Assembly (NCBI RefSeq): GCF_014873875.1
Contig: NZ_JADBEM010000001.1
Coordinates: forward strand, 7,440,001 to 7,504,000
Direction: 5' to 3'
DNA from: Actinopolymorpha pittospori
GTDB taxonomy: Bacteria > Actinomycetota > Actinomycetes > Propionibacteriales > Actinopolymorphaceae
DNA length: 64,000 nt
The stretch's first letter is position 1; the number at the start of each line of letters is the position of its first letter. Positions 8,427-17,689 of this stretch are shown here, one piece after another. The translations under genes and the position numbers were made by a program. The notes beneath the pieces were generated by a model, which worked only from the letters and a program-made list of their open reading frames with translations, did not search any database and was not told where the DNA came from.

Positions 8427-10244
8427 CTACCGGGCCTCGCTCGGCCCGCCGGTGCTCGCGTTCGCGTCCGCTACCGGCCGCTCCTGCTTGGTCTGCTTGG
8501 TGTCGATCCCGGCCTCTCGGCGCTGCGCGGGCGTGATGGGGGTGGGCGCGCCGGTCAACGGATCGGATCCCGAAGCGGTCTTCGGGAAGGCGATGACGTC
8601 GCGGATCGACTCCACACCGGTCAGCAGCGCGACCAGCCGGTCCATGCCGAGAGCGATGCCGCCGTGCGGCGGAGGTCCGTAGCGGAATGCCTCCAGCAGG
8701 AAGCCGAACTGGCTCTCGGCCTCCGGCCTGCTGAGTCCGATCACGTCGAACACCCGCTGCTGCATTTCGGCGCGGTGAATACGGATGGAGCCGCCACCGA
8801 TCTCGGTGCCGTTCAGCACGATGTCGTAGGCCTGGGAGAGCGCCTGACCGGGGTCCTCCTGGAACCGGTCTGCCCACTCCGGGGTCGGCGCGGTGAAGGG
8901 GTGGTGGATGGCGGTCCAGCCGCGACTTCCGTCGAAGTTCTCGACCGGCTCGAACATCGGCGCGTCGACCACCCAGCAGAACTCCCAACGGGAGTGGTCG
9001 ATCAGGCCACAGCGCTCCCCCACCTCGAGGCGGACCGCGGCCAGGAGGCCGAGCGCCTCCGAACGCGGTCCGGCCGCGAAGAACACACAGTCGCCCGGTT
9101 TGGCGCCGGCGTGTGCCGCGAGGCCGGCCCGCTCCTCCTCGGAGAGGTTCTTCGCCACGGGGCCGGCGAGTTCGCCGTTCTCCCCCACCAGGACGTAGGC
9201 GAGACCCTTCGCGCCGCGCGAGCGCGCCCACTCCTGCCAGGCGTCGAGCTCCTTGCGGGCCTGCCCGGCCCCGCCGGGCATCACGACCGCGCCGACGTGG
9301 AAGTCGTCGCCCTTCGCCTGGAACACCCGGAACGGCGTGTGAGCGAAGTAGTCGGTGAAGTCGACGAGCTCGTTGCCGAACCGCAGGTCCGGTCGGTCGA
9401 TCCCGAACCGGCGCATGGCCTCCGCGTAGGTCATCCGCGGGATCGGCTGGGGGATCTCGTAGCCGAGGACGTCCTTCCAGACCCGGGCGAGCACCTGCTC
9501 GGTGAGGGCGATGACGTCGTCGACGGAGCAGAACGACATCTCGACGTCGAGCTGGGTGAACTCCGGCTGCCGGTCGGCACGGAAGTCCTCGTCCCGGAAG
9601 CAGCGCGCGATCTGGTAGTAGCGCTCGAGGCCCGCCACCATCAGCAGCTGCTTGAACAGCTGCGGCGACTGCGGCAGGGCGTACCAGCTACCCGGCTGGA
9701 GCCGGACCGGCACGACGAAGTCGCGGGCGCCCTCCGGAGTCGAGCGGGTGAGGTAGGGCGTCTCGACGTCGACGAAGCCGCTCTGGTCCATCACGTCGCG
9801 GATCAGGTGGGTCACCCGGGAACGGGTGCGCAGCTTCTCCGCCATCTCCGGACGGCGCAGGTCGAGGTAGCGGTGACGCAACCGCACCTCCTCGTTGACC
9901 GGCGTCTGGTGGTGCTCCTCCACCGGGAACGGCAACGCCTCGGCGGTGCTCAGCACCTCCACCTCGGAGGTGACGACCTCGACCTCACCCGTCGGGAGGT
10001 TGGGGTTGGCGTTGCCCTCCGGCCGCGGGCGTACGTCGCCCACGATCCGGATGCAGTGCTCCTGGCGCAGGTCACGCGCCGCGGCCTCGTCACGGATCAC
10101 CACCTGCACGGTGCCCGAGGCGTCCCGCAGGTCGATGAATGCCACGCCACCGTGGTCTCGTCGCCTGGCCACCCACCCGGCCAGGGTCACGGTCTGGTCG
10201 ACGTGGTCGGCGCGTAGCGTGCCGGCCTCGTGCGTGCGGATCAC
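8427..10244 (-). CDS. aspS: Aspartate--tRNA(Asx) ligase
   Basis: Class IIb aminoacyl-tRNA synthetase of 605 residues, charging tRNA-Asp. It has the N-terminal OB anticodon-binding domain (residues 1-110), the class II core with FRDEDFRADRQPEFTQLD as motif 2, the bacterial GAD insertion, and motif 3 GIALGMDRL near the C-terminus. Residue 31 is His (RRRDHGGVAF). In characterised bacterial enzymes a His here is linked to relaxed recognition of tRNA-Asn, so this is probably the non-discriminating type that feeds GatCAB, as expected in actinobacteria. It is followed by a strong terminator. hisS lies 64 bases upstream in the same direction and the two may be co-transcribed. Confidence 0.95.
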   Translation of the reverse strand: MIRTHEAGTLRADHVDQTVTLAGWVARRRDHGGVAFIDLRDASGTVQVVIRDEAAARDLRQEHCIRIVGDVRPRPEGNANPNLPTGEVEVVTSEVEVLSTAEALPFPVEEHHQTPVNEEVRLRHRYLDLRRPEMAEKLRTRSRVTHLIRDVMDQSGFVDVETPYLTRSTPEGARDFVVPVRLQPGSWYALPQSPQLFKQLLMVAGLERYYQIARCFRDEDFRADRQPEFTQLDVEMSFCSVDDVIALTEQVLARVWKDVLGYEIPQPIPRMTYAEAMRRFGIDRPDLRFGNELVDFTDYFAHTPFRVFQAKGDDFHVGAVVMPGGAGQARKELDAWQEWARSRGAKGLAYVLVGENGELAGPVAKNLSEEERAGLAAHAGAKPGDCVFFAAGPRSEALGLLAAVRLEVGERCGLIDHSRWEFCWVVDAPMFEPVENFDGSRGWTAIHHPFTAPTPEWADRFQEDPGQALSQAYDIVLNGTEIGGGSIRIHRAEMQQRVFDVIGLSRPEAESQFGFLLEAFRYGPPPHGGIALGMDRLVALLTGVESIRDVIAFPKTASGSDPLTGAPTPITPAQRREAGIDTKQTKQERPVADANASTGGPSEAR

Positions 10245-10308
10245 CCGAACGTCTCCTTCGTCGTGTCGTGCGTGATGTCTCGCGTCATATCCTCGGCGCT
10301 GCCGGCCG

Positions 10309-11568
10309 TCACTGTCCGGTGCTCGCGACGATGGCGGCGACGAGGTCGTCGAGCGGAACCGACGTCTGCTCGCCGCTGCGCAGGTCCTTCAGCTGGACGA
10401 CGTGCTGCTCGAGGTCCCGATCACCGAGAACGAGCGCGAACGCCGCCCCGGACCGGTCGGCGGCCTTCATCGCGCCCTTGAGGCCCTGCCCGCCGTAGGT
10501 CGTGTCGGAGCGGAGACCGGCACGCCGGAGGTCGCGCAGCAACGTGACCGTACGGCGCCGCGCCGCCGCCCCGAGCGGGACGACGAAGACGTCGCAGCGG
10601 CTCCGGTCGCCGACCTCGAGCCCTTCGGCGTCGACGGCCAGGATCGTGCGGTCGACGCCGAGCCCGAAGCCCACGCCGCCGAGGTCGGGGCCACCGATGG
10701 TCGCGAGGAGGCCGTCGTAGCGACCACCTCCGCCGAGCGCGGACTGCGCGCCGAGACCGCCGTGCACGATCTCGAACGTGGTCCGGACGTAGTAGTCCAG
10801 CCCACGGACGAGGCGGGGCGTGTCCTCGTACTCCACCCCGAGATCGGTGAGATAGGAGCGCACCTGCTCGTGGTGCTCCTTGCAGGCTCCGCAGAGGTGA
10901 TCGGTGATCAGCGGCGCGTCGGTGAGCTGGGCCTGGACCTCCGCGCGCTTGTCGTCCAGCACCCGCATCGGGTTGATCTCCGCGCGCCGGCGGGTGTCGT
11001 CGTCGAGGTCGAGCCCGCGCAGGAAGTCCTGGAGCAGCTCGCGGTAGGCCGGCCGGCACTCTCGACACCCGAGGCTGTTGAGCAGCAGGCGGGTCCCGGT
11101 GAGCCCGAGCGAGCGCATGGCCTCCGCGGCCAGCCAGACGACCTCGGCGTCGAGCGCGGGGTCGTCACCGCCGATCGTCTCCACGCCCACCTGGGTGTGC
11201 TGGCGGTAGCGGCCGGACTGCGGCTGCTCGTAACGGAAGTTGGGTCCGACGTACCACACCTTCACCGGCAGTTGGCCGCGGTGCAGGCCGTGCTCGGCGA
11301 TGGCACGCAGGACGCCGGCCGTCCCCTCCGGTCGCAACGTCAGCGAACGCCCGCCGCGGTCCTCGAAGGTGTACATCTCCTTGGTCACGACGTCGGTCGA
11401 CTCACCGACCCCCCGGACGAAGAGCCCGGTGTCCTCGAACATCGGGGTCTCGACGTAGTCGTACCCGGCCAGCCTGGGTTGCCGGCTCAGTGCCTCCCGG
11501 ACGGCGAGCCACGTCGCCGACCGCGGAGGAACGATGTCGTAGGTGCCCTTGGGCGCCTGGAAACTCAT
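10309..11568 (-). CDS. hisS: Histidine--tRNA ligase
   Basis: Class II synthetase of 419 residues. It begins with the family's APKGTYDIVPP segment. Motif 2 contains FRYEQPQSGRYRQHTQVG, and the histidyl-specific LVRGLDYYVRTTFE and GGGGRYDGL segments follow, with a C-terminal anticodon-binding domain. Length is normal for bacterial HisRS. It starts 9 bases after the stop of the metallo-hydrolase gene, so those two are an operon, matching the mycobacterial order. Confidence 0.95.
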   Translation of the reverse strand: MSFQAPKGTYDIVPPRSATWLAVREALSRQPRLAGYDYVETPMFEDTGLFVRGVGESTDVVTKEMYTFEDRGGRSLTLRPEGTAGVLRAIAEHGLHRGQLPVKVWYVGPNFRYEQPQSGRYRQHTQVGVETIGGDDPALDAEVVWLAAEAMRSLGLTGTRLLLNSLGCRECRPAYRELLQDFLRGLDLDDDTRRRAEINPMRVLDDKRAEVQAQLTDAPLITDHLCGACKEHHEQVRSYLTDLGVEYEDTPRLVRGLDYYVRTTFEIVHGGLGAQSALGGGGRYDGLLATIGGPDLGGVGFGLGVDRTILAVDAEGLEVGDRSRCDVFVVPLGAAARRRTVTLLRDLRRAGLRSDTTYGGQGLKGAMKAADRSGAAFALVLGDRDLEQHVVQLKDLRSGEQTSVPLDDLVAAIVASTGQ

Positions 11569-11577
11569 GAGGAATCT

Positions 11578-12315
11578 TCACCCGCTCCGTGCCGGGCCGG
11601 GCACGAGCCCCTTCAGGAAGGGATTGTTCTGGCGTTCCCGGCCGATGGTCGTCTGGTCACCGTGGCCGGGCAGAACGACGATCCGGTCGTCGAGCGGCAG
11701 CACCTTGTCGGCAAGGCTGCGCAGCATCGTCGGATGATCTCCGCCCGGCAGGTCGGTGCGTCCGATGGATCCGGCGAAGAGCAGGTCGCCCCCGAACATC
11801 AGCTCCGGTGCGTCTGCCGCCGGCTCCGTCCACGCCGTGCTGCCACGGCGCCCGGCCCCCGGACTGTACGGGGTCCGAAACGTCACCGACCCGCTGGTAT
11901 GGCCTGGTGTGTGGTCGACTGTGAGGTTCAGCCCGGCGACCTCGACGGTGGCGCCGTCGGCGAGTTCCCGCACCTCGTCGGGCTCGGCGAAGGTCTCGCC
12001 CCCGCCGAGCAGGGCGCCGGCCCACTCCGGCGGAAGCCCGTTCAGCGGGTCGGCGAGCAGGCGCCGATCGGCTGGGTGGACCCAGCACACCGCGTCGTAG
12101 CTGCCGCAGACGGGCAGCACCGACCACATGTGGTCAAGGTGACCGTGGGTCAGGAGGACGGCGATCGGCCTGAGCCCGTGCTCGCGGACCACCTCGGCCA
12201 CCGCCGGGGCGGCGTCCTGCCCGGGGTCGACGACCACGCACTCCGCGCCCGCCTCGGCTGCCACGACGTAGCAGTTCGCGGCGAACACTCCGGTGGGGAA
12301 GCCGGCGACGAACAC
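11578..12315 (-). CDS. MBL-fold metallo-hydrolase, glyoxalase II-like
   Basis: A 245-residue metallo-beta-lactamase fold hydrolase. The metal-binding motif THGHLDH is at residues 56-62, with further ligands at HTPGHTSGS and in FGGDLLFAGSIGR, and the C-terminal PGHGDQTT. These are typical of hydroxyacylglutathione-hydrolase-like proteins. Actinobacteria usually lack glutathione, so the true thioester substrate is unclear; mycothiol or bacillithiol-type thioesters are possible but not shown. The start is GTG at 12315 with AGAGGA 7-8 bases upstream. It heads the leftward operon with hisS and is divergent from the cyclophilin-like gene. Confidence 0.85.
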   Translation of the reverse strand: MFVAGFPTGVFAANCYVVAAEAGAECVVVDPGQDAAPAVAEVVREHGLRPIAVLLTHGHLDHMWSVLPVCGSYDAVCWVHPADRRLLADPLNGLPPEWAGALLGGGETFAEPDEVRELADGATVEVAGLNLTVDHTPGHTSGSVTFRTPYSPGAGRRGSTAWTEPAADAPELMFGGDLLFAGSIGRTDLPGGDHPTMLRSLADKVLPLDDRIVVLPGHGDQTTIGRERQNNPFLKGLVPGPARSG

Positions 12316-12569
12316 TGCGTAGTCCTCTTGGGGTCGTACGGCGGGGAAAAGCTTCTCGACCTTCGAAGACTACCGGCGGCCCGGTCGGCCCCGCGAACCG
12401 CATGACCGGCGTTCCCGCGACGGGCGACCCCCGGCCGGATGCACCACCCGGCCAGCCGAAGCGCCCCGTTCGGTGGTGAAAGCTGGGGATTACCCGGGCG
12501 CGCGCGAGGGGTGTGCCATCTAGACTGACTCACCGGTCGTCGGACACCAGAGCGGAGAGACGGTCCTCG

Positions 12570-13070
12570 GTGGTCACGAAGAAGCAGCGTCAACGCCAGC
12601 TCGCCCGGCAGAAGTGGGAACGCCAGCGGACCCGCCAGGTCGAGCACCGCCATCGCGCGCGCCGCAACGGCATCATCATCGGCACGGTCGTCGCGGTGAT
12701 CGCCGTGATCGCGGGCGGCGTCGGTCTCTTCCTCCTCCTGCGCGACGACCGGCCGGCCCATGCCGCCGCCGTCCTCACGCCGGCGGACCACGATCCGGGC
12801 GCGACGCCGGGCAGGATGGTCATGGCGGGTGCGCCGGGCAGGATGGTCGCGGCCGATGGTGAAAACCGTAATGACAGCGGATTTGTCATCACGTACGGTG
12901 ACCCCTTCACGATCGATCACCCCGCGACGGCGTTCGGGAAGGTCAGCTACAGGCTCGACGGCGTATCAAGGGCGGCCAAGGCCGGCCTCGCTCCCGACTC
13001 CGGGACACAGGGGCTCGGCCGACCGGCAACATCGGTCATCATCGAAGATGTCAAGGTCACGACGACGTGA
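12570..13070 (+). CDS. Degenerate membrane-anchored cyclophilin (catalytic half missing)
   Basis: A 166-residue protein from GTG at 12570, which has GGAGAGA 8 or more bases upstream. Residues 1-34 are a basic cytoplasmic tail (VTKKQRQRQLARQKWERQR) and 35-57 a membrane helix, the N-terminal layout of actinobacterial membrane peptidyl-prolyl isomerases found at this locus. After a short linker, only the C-terminal part of the cyclophilin fold is recognisable (about 77-166): SGFVITYGD, ATAFGKVSYRLDGV and the final VIIEDVKV strand. The N-terminal half with the FHR catalytic motif is absent, and the usual NGSQFF is NDSGFV. A small duplicated PGRMV segment marks the junction. Isomerase activity is unlikely. 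A possible -10 box TAGACT lies at 12521. Confidence 0.7.
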   Translation: MVTKKQRQRQLARQKWERQRTRQVEHRHRARRNGIIIGTVVAVIAVIAGGVGLFLLLRDDRPAHAAAVLTPADHDPGATPGRMVMAGAPGRMVAADGENRNDSGFVITYGDPFTIDHPATAFGKVSYRLDGVSRAAKAGLAPDSGTQGLGRPATSVIIEDVKVTTT

Positions 13071-13090
13071 TCACCGACCGGGAGCGTGCA

Positions 13091-14329
13091 GTGAACGGAA
13101 CGGCAGAAGATCCCTGGGGCAGGGTGGCGGACGACGGCACGGTCTATGTCCGCACCGACACCGGCGAGCGCGCCATCGGGTCCTGGCAGGTGGGCGACCC
13201 CGAGGGAGCGCTCACGTTCTTCCGCCGCAAGTACGACGCGATCGCGCTGGAGGTCGACCTGCTCGCCTCGCGGGTCGAGAGCGGCATCCTCGCTCCCGAC
13301 GAGGCGCAGAGCGCCCTCCGTCGTGAGCGGCGCAACCTCGAGAACGCGCAGGCGATCGGAGACCTGGCGGCCCTGGCCGCCCGCCTCGACGCCCTCGAGG
13401 CGGTGATCGCCGACCGGCGCGCGGAGCGTCGAGTCGAGCGCAAGCGCCAGGTGGAGGAGGCCCGCGAGGCCAAGGCCGCCATCGCGGCGGAGGCCGAGAC
13501 CCTCTCGGCGGGCTCTGACTGGCGGCACGGCGTCGGCCGGTTCCGCGAGCTGCTCGACCAGTGGAAGGCGCTGCCCCGGCTCGACAAGGCGACCGACGAC
13601 GAGCTGTGGCGCCGCTTCTCCAGCGCCCGGACCGCCTACACCCGCCGCCGCAAGCAGCACTTCTCCGAGCTCAACGTTCGCCGCGAGGACGCCCGGCAGG
13701 CGAAGGAGGAGATCGCCGCGGAGGCGGAGTCCCTCGCCGACTCGACCGACTGGGGCCGGGGGACCACGCAGTACCGCGAGCTCATGCAGCGCTGGAAGGC
13801 GGCCGGACCCGCGGCCCGTGACGTCGAGGACCAGCTCTGGAAGCGGTTCCGGGCCGCCCAGGACCGGTTCTTCAACGCCCGCAACGCGACCTACGCCGAG
13901 CAGGAGGCCGAGTTCCAGGTCAACCTGGAGCAGAAGGAAGCCTTGCTCGTCGAGGCGGAGGCACTGCTGCCCGTACGCGATCACCGGGTGGCGCGCGAGG
14001 CTTACCGCGGTCTGTTGCAGCGGTGGGACGAGATCGGCCGCGTGCCCCGCGCCTCCGTGCGCGCGGTGGAGGGCCGACTTCGCAAGGTCGAGGACGCCAT
14101 CCGCTCCGCTGAGAGCAACGAGTGGCGGCGGACCAACCCCGAGACCCGGGCCCGCGCCAACGACACCTTGACGCAGCTGCGCAACTCGATCGCCGACCTC
14201 GAACGCGAGCTTGCCAAGCAGCAGGAGACGGGCAACGCGGCCGGAGTACGCCAGGCGGAGGAGGCCCTCAACGCCCGCCGTGCCTGGCTGGCCGAGGTCG
14301 AGAAGACGCTCGACGAGTTCTCCAGCTGA
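13091..14329 (+). CDS. DUF349 domain-containing helical protein
   Basis: A 412-residue, highly charged, mostly alpha-helical protein. After an N-terminal segment (DPWGRVADDGTVYVRT, then a small beta/helical region to about 60), three DUF349 repeats of about 70-75 residues follow, each with the pattern AEAE-L--S-DW---V--F-EL---WK. Examples are GVGRFRELLDQWK, TTQYRELMQRWK and REAYRGLLQRWD. The start is set by GGGAG at 13080-13084 ahead of GTG 13091; an upstream GTG at 13067 overlapping the previous stop is the alternative. Function is unknown, though an actinobacterial position next to relA is common. It is convergent with relA across a strong hairpin. Confidence 0.85.
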   Translation: MNGTAEDPWGRVADDGTVYVRTDTGERAIGSWQVGDPEGALTFFRRKYDAIALEVDLLASRVESGILAPDEAQSALRRERRNLENAQAIGDLAALAARLDALEAVIADRRAERRVERKRQVEEAREAKAAIAAEAETLSAGSDWRHGVGRFRELLDQWKALPRLDKATDDELWRRFSSARTAYTRRRKQHFSELNVRREDARQAKEEIAAEAESLADSTDWGRGTTQYRELMQRWKAAGPAARDVEDQLWKRFRAAQDRFFNARNATYAEQEAEFQVNLEQKEALLVEAEALLPVRDHRVAREAYRGLLQRWDEIGRVPRASVRAVEGRLRKVEDAIRSAESNEWRRTNPETRARANDTLTQLRNSIADLERELAKQQETGNAAGVRQAEEALNARRAWLAEVEKTLDEFSS

Positions 14330-14344
14330 ATCTGAGGGTCCCTG

Positions 14345-14377
14345 GAGTCCGGGTGAGGCGTACGCCCACCCGGACTC
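14345..14377. terminator. Bidirectional hairpin between DUF349 gene and relA
   Basis: An 11-bp perfect inverted repeat (GAGTCCGGGTG and its complement) enclosing a second small palindrome GGCGTACGCC. It lies 16 bases after the DUF349 stop and 13 bases beyond the relA stop. It can serve both convergent genes. There is no clear T-run on either side. Confidence 0.75.
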
Positions 14378-14389
14378 GTTCTGTCGCGA

Positions 14390-16843
14390 TCAGTTGGTGA
14401 CGCGGTAGGCGTCGAAGACGCCGTCGACGCTGCGTACGGCGCGAAGGACGTGCCCAAGATGCTTGGGGTCGCCCATCTCGAAGGTGAAGCGACTCTTCGC
14501 CACCCGGTCGCGGGTGGTCGTCACCGACGCCGACAGGATGTTGACGTGCTGGTCGGACAGGATCCGGGTGATGTCGCTGAGCAGCCGGGCCCGGTCGAGG
14601 GCCTCGACCTGGATCTGCACGAGGAAGAGGCTCTGCGCCGTCGGCGCCCACTCGACCTCGACCATCCGCTCGGGCTGGGTGGTCAGGTGGTGGATGTTGA
14701 TGCAGTCTCCCCGGTGGACCGACACCCCCGCGCCGCGGGTGACGAAGCCGACGATCGCGTCTCCCGGCACGGGCGTACAGCACTTCGCCAGCTTCACCCA
14801 GACGTCGGTGACACCCTTGACGACGACACCGGAGTCGCCGCGGGGTAGCCGCTCCCGCCGCCCTGTGTCGGGCGAGATGACGATGGCCTCCGACGCGTCC
14901 TCGGCCTCCTCCTCGCCCGCGCCGACGGTCTGCATGAGACGCCGGACGACGGACTGTGCGGTGACGGTGCCCTCCCCCACCGCGGCGTAGAGCGAGGAGA
15001 CGTCGGGGTAGCGGAGGTCCTGAGCGATCGCGGCGAGTGACTCGTGGGTGAGCATGCGCTGCAGCGACATGCCCTCCTTGCGGACCATGCGGGCCAGTTG
15101 GTCCTTGCCCTGGTCGATGGCCTCCTCGCGCCGCTCCTTGGTGAACCAGTGCCGGATCTTGTTGCGGGCACGCGGGCTGCGGACGAACGTCAGCCAGTCA
15201 CGACTCGGTGCGGCGCCGTCGGCCTTGGAGGTGAAGACCTCCACCAGGTCGCCGTTCTCGAGTTGGCTCTCGAGCGGCACGAGCCGGCCGTTGACCCGGG
15301 CGCCGATACAGCGGTGCCCCACCTCGGTGTGGATCGCGTAGGCGAAGTCGACCGGTGTGGATCCGGCCGGCAGCGCGATGACGTCGCCGCGCGGGGTGAA
15401 GACGTAGACCTGGGTGGAGTTGATCTCGAACCGCAGCGACTCGAGGAACTCCCCCGGGTCCTCGGTCTCGCGCTGCCAGTCGAGAAGCTGGCGCAGCCAC
15501 GCCATGTCGTTGGGGCCGCCGCCGCGGTCGGTCTCCCGACCGGCGTTGGGGTCCTCCTTGTACTTCCAGTGCGCGGCGACACCGTATTCGGCCCGCCGGT
15601 GCATGGAGAACGTGCGCAGCTGCAGCTCCACCGGCTTGCCCTCGGGCCCCATCACCGAGGTGTGCAGCGACTGGTACATGTTGAACTTCGGCATCGCGAT
15701 GTAGTCCTTGAACCGCCCGGGTACGGGGTTCCATCGCGCGTGGATGACGCCGAGTGCGGCGTAACAGTCGCGTACGGAGTCGGTCAGGACCCGGATGCCG
15801 ACCAGGTCGTAGATGTCGCCGAACTCCCGGCCGCGGACGATCATCTTCTGGTAGATCGAGTAGTAGTGCTTCGGGCGTCCGGTGACGGTGGCCTTGACCT
15901 TCGCGTCGCGCAGGTCGGACTGCACCCGGTCGATGACCTTCGCGAGGTATTCGTCGCGGGACGGCGCACGCTCGGCGACCAGCCGCACGATCTCGTCGTA
16001 GAGCTTCGGATGCAGGGTCGCGAAGGCGAGGTCCTCGATCTCCCACTTGAGGGTGTTCATCCCTAGCCGGTGGGCGAGCGAGGCGTAGATCTCGAGGGTC
16101 TCGCGTGCGGTGCGCTCCTGCGTCGCCTGCTTGACGTAACGCAGCGTGCGCATGTTGTGCAGCCGGTCCGCGAGCTTGATGACCAGGACCCGGATGTCCT
16201 TGGCCATCGCGATGACCATCTTGCGGATGGTCTCGGCCTGCGCGCTCTCGCCGTACTTGACCTTGTCGAGCTTGGTCACGCCGTCGACGAGGAGGGCGAT
16301 CTCGTCGCCGAAGTCGTTGCGCAGCTCGGTCAGCGTGTAGGGCGTGTCCTCGACCGTGTCGTGCAGGAGCGCCGCGCAGAGGGTGGGCGGTGTCATGCCC
16401 AGCTCGGCGAGGATCGTCGCGACGGCGACGGGGTGGGTGATGAACGGGTCACCGCTCTTGCGGGACTGGCCCCGGTGGTAGCGCTCGGCGGTGTGGTAGG
16501 CCCGCTCGATGAGGGTCAGGTCGGCTTTGGGGTGAGTCGTCCGGACGATCCGGAAAAGCGGCTCCAGGACCGGGTTGCCCTGCGGCGAACGCCCCAGTCG
16601 GGCCAACCGCTGGCGCATCCGCCGGGAGGACCCGGAGAACGGCCCGCCGGGCCCCTGGCCGGCGCCTCGGCGACCCGACGCGCCACGCTCGGCGGGTGCG
16701 GGGGCCTTGACCGGCTCGGTGCTGGTCGGCGCCGCCAACGCGGCGGCGGCTGCCGCACGGACCGCGGACACGCTTACCGAACGTTGCGGCGCACGGGGCA
16801 CATCACCGCGCGCCGGCGCAGTCGAAGCGATCTCCTCGGCCAC
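14390..16843 (-). CDS. relA: Bifunctional (p)ppGpp synthetase/hydrolase (Rel)
   Basis: The stringent-response enzyme of 817 residues. From GTG at 16843 (AGGAG six bases upstream) the order is: an Ala/Gly-rich low-complexity extension of about 80 residues, the HD hydrolase domain with HDTVEDT near 161, the synthetase domain with GRPKHYYSIYQKM near 322 and RFKDYIAMPK near 377, the TGS domain at about 477-537, a conserved-cysteine region (KCCTPVPGD) and a C-terminal ACT domain. The RFKD motif and an intact HD box argue for a bifunctional enzyme. An ATG 14 codons upstream is possible but lacks a ribosome binding site. It makes and degrades ppGpp in the cytoplasm, partly on ribosomes. apt lies 287 bases upstream. 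Confidence 0.95.
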   Translation of the reverse strand: MAEEIASTAPARGDVPRAPQRSVSVSAVRAAAAAALAAPTSTEPVKAPAPAERGASGRRGAGQGPGGPFSGSSRRMRQRLARLGRSPQGNPVLEPLFRIVRTTHPKADLTLIERAYHTAERYHRGQSRKSGDPFITHPVAVATILAELGMTPPTLCAALLHDTVEDTPYTLTELRNDFGDEIALLVDGVTKLDKVKYGESAQAETIRKMVIAMAKDIRVLVIKLADRLHNMRTLRYVKQATQERTARETLEIYASLAHRLGMNTLKWEIEDLAFATLHPKLYDEIVRLVAERAPSRDEYLAKVIDRVQSDLRDAKVKATVTGRPKHYYSIYQKMIVRGREFGDIYDLVGIRVLTDSVRDCYAALGVIHARWNPVPGRFKDYIAMPKFNMYQSLHTSVMGPEGKPVELQLRTFSMHRRAEYGVAAHWKYKEDPNAGRETDRGGGPNDMAWLRQLLDWQRETEDPGEFLESLRFEINSTQVYVFTPRGDVIALPAGSTPVDFAYAIHTEVGHRCIGARVNGRLVPLESQLENGDLVEVFTSKADGAAPSRDWLTFVRSPRARNKIRHWFTKERREEAIDQGKDQLARMVRKEGMSLQRMLTHESLAAIAQDLRYPDVSSLYAAVGEGTVTAQSVVRRLMQTVGAGEEEAEDASEAIVISPDTGRRERLPRGDSGVVVKGVTDVWVKLAKCCTPVPGDAIVGFVTRGAGVSVHRGDCINIHHLTTQPERMVEVEWAPTAQSLFLVQIQVEALDRARLLSDITRILSDQHVNILSASVTTTRDRVAKSRFTFEMGDPKHLGHVLRAVRSVDGVFDAYRVTN

Positions 16844-17130
16844 AGCGGTCTCCTCTGGGGCGGCAAGGCACCAGTTTACGGGCAACGAGACGGGTTACCG
16901 TCGGCACTGTCCACCAGATGGTGCTTGGGTGTCCAGCTGGGTCCTTGCCGCCGACGGTCACCGTCCGCCGCGGATGCCCCTGACTGTCCTGCGACGTGGA
17001 CTTCGCCAGACTGGTCGACTTTCACCGCGCTGGCGGCGGTCCGTCCGGATCGGTTCGGCACCATTCGTCCGAGATCGGAGCCGAGTCGTCTCAGGACCGC
17101 AGGCGAGGGTCGGATCAACTGGACCAATCT
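16844..17130 (-). other. Intergenic gap between apt and relA
   Basis: About 290 bases without a convincing gene. Open frames here lack start signals and family resemblance. The region should hold the relA promoter, but no clear -35/-10 pair could be placed by eye. Confidence 0.4.
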
Positions 17131-17676
17131 TCAGATCTGGGCGAGGGACCGCAGCGCGGCGAGTTCGGCCACCCGTTCGCGTCCCCTGAGGAAGCCGAGC
17201 TCGAGCAGAACGGACACGCCCACGATCTCCGCGCCACCGGCCCGGATGAGGCCGACGGTCGCCTCGACCGTCCCACCGGTCGCGAGAACGTCGTCGATGA
17301 CCAGCACCCGCTCCCCCGCCGCGATCGCGTCCTGATGGATCTCGAGGGTCTCCTGGCCGTACTCGAGCGCGTAGGTCTGGGAGTGGGTCAGCCCGGGCAG
17401 CTTCCCCTGCTTGCGGACCGGTACGAAACCGGCACCCAGAGCCAGCGCCACCGGCGCGGCCAGGATGAAACCGCGCGCCTCGATGCCGACCACTTTGTCG
17501 ACCCGCGGATCGGCGTCGATCCACGGTGCGCACAGCGCGTCGATCGTGCGGGCGAAGGCGCTCGCGTCGGCGAGAAGCGGGGTGATGTCCTTGAAGACGA
17601 TGCCGGGCTTGGGGTAGTCGGGAACGTCTCGGACCAGGCCGTTGATCAGCTCGTCGATGCCGCGGACCTCGCTCAT
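17131..17676 (-). CDS. apt: Adenine phosphoribosyltransferase
   Basis: Purine-salvage enzyme of 181 residues that converts adenine and PRPP to AMP. The PRPP-binding motif VLVIDDVLATGGT and the upstream VVGIEARGFILAAPVA are diagnostic. I start at the ATG at 17676 (MSEVRGIDEL) with GAGGAG nine bases upstream; a longer in-frame extension is Pro/Arg-rich and overlaps secF, so it is not counted. It follows secF by 13 bases and precedes relA, the standard secD-secF-apt-relA order of actinobacteria. Confidence 0.94.
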   Translation of the reverse strand: MSEVRGIDELINGLVRDVPDYPKPGIVFKDITPLLADASAFARTIDALCAPWIDADPRVDKVVGIEARGFILAAPVALALGAGFVPVRKQGKLPGLTHSQTYALEYGQETLEIHQDAIAAGERVLVIDDVLATGGTVEATVGLIRAGGAEIVGVSVLLELGFLRGRERVAELAALRSLAQI

Positions 17677-17689
17677 CGGCGCGGGCTCC

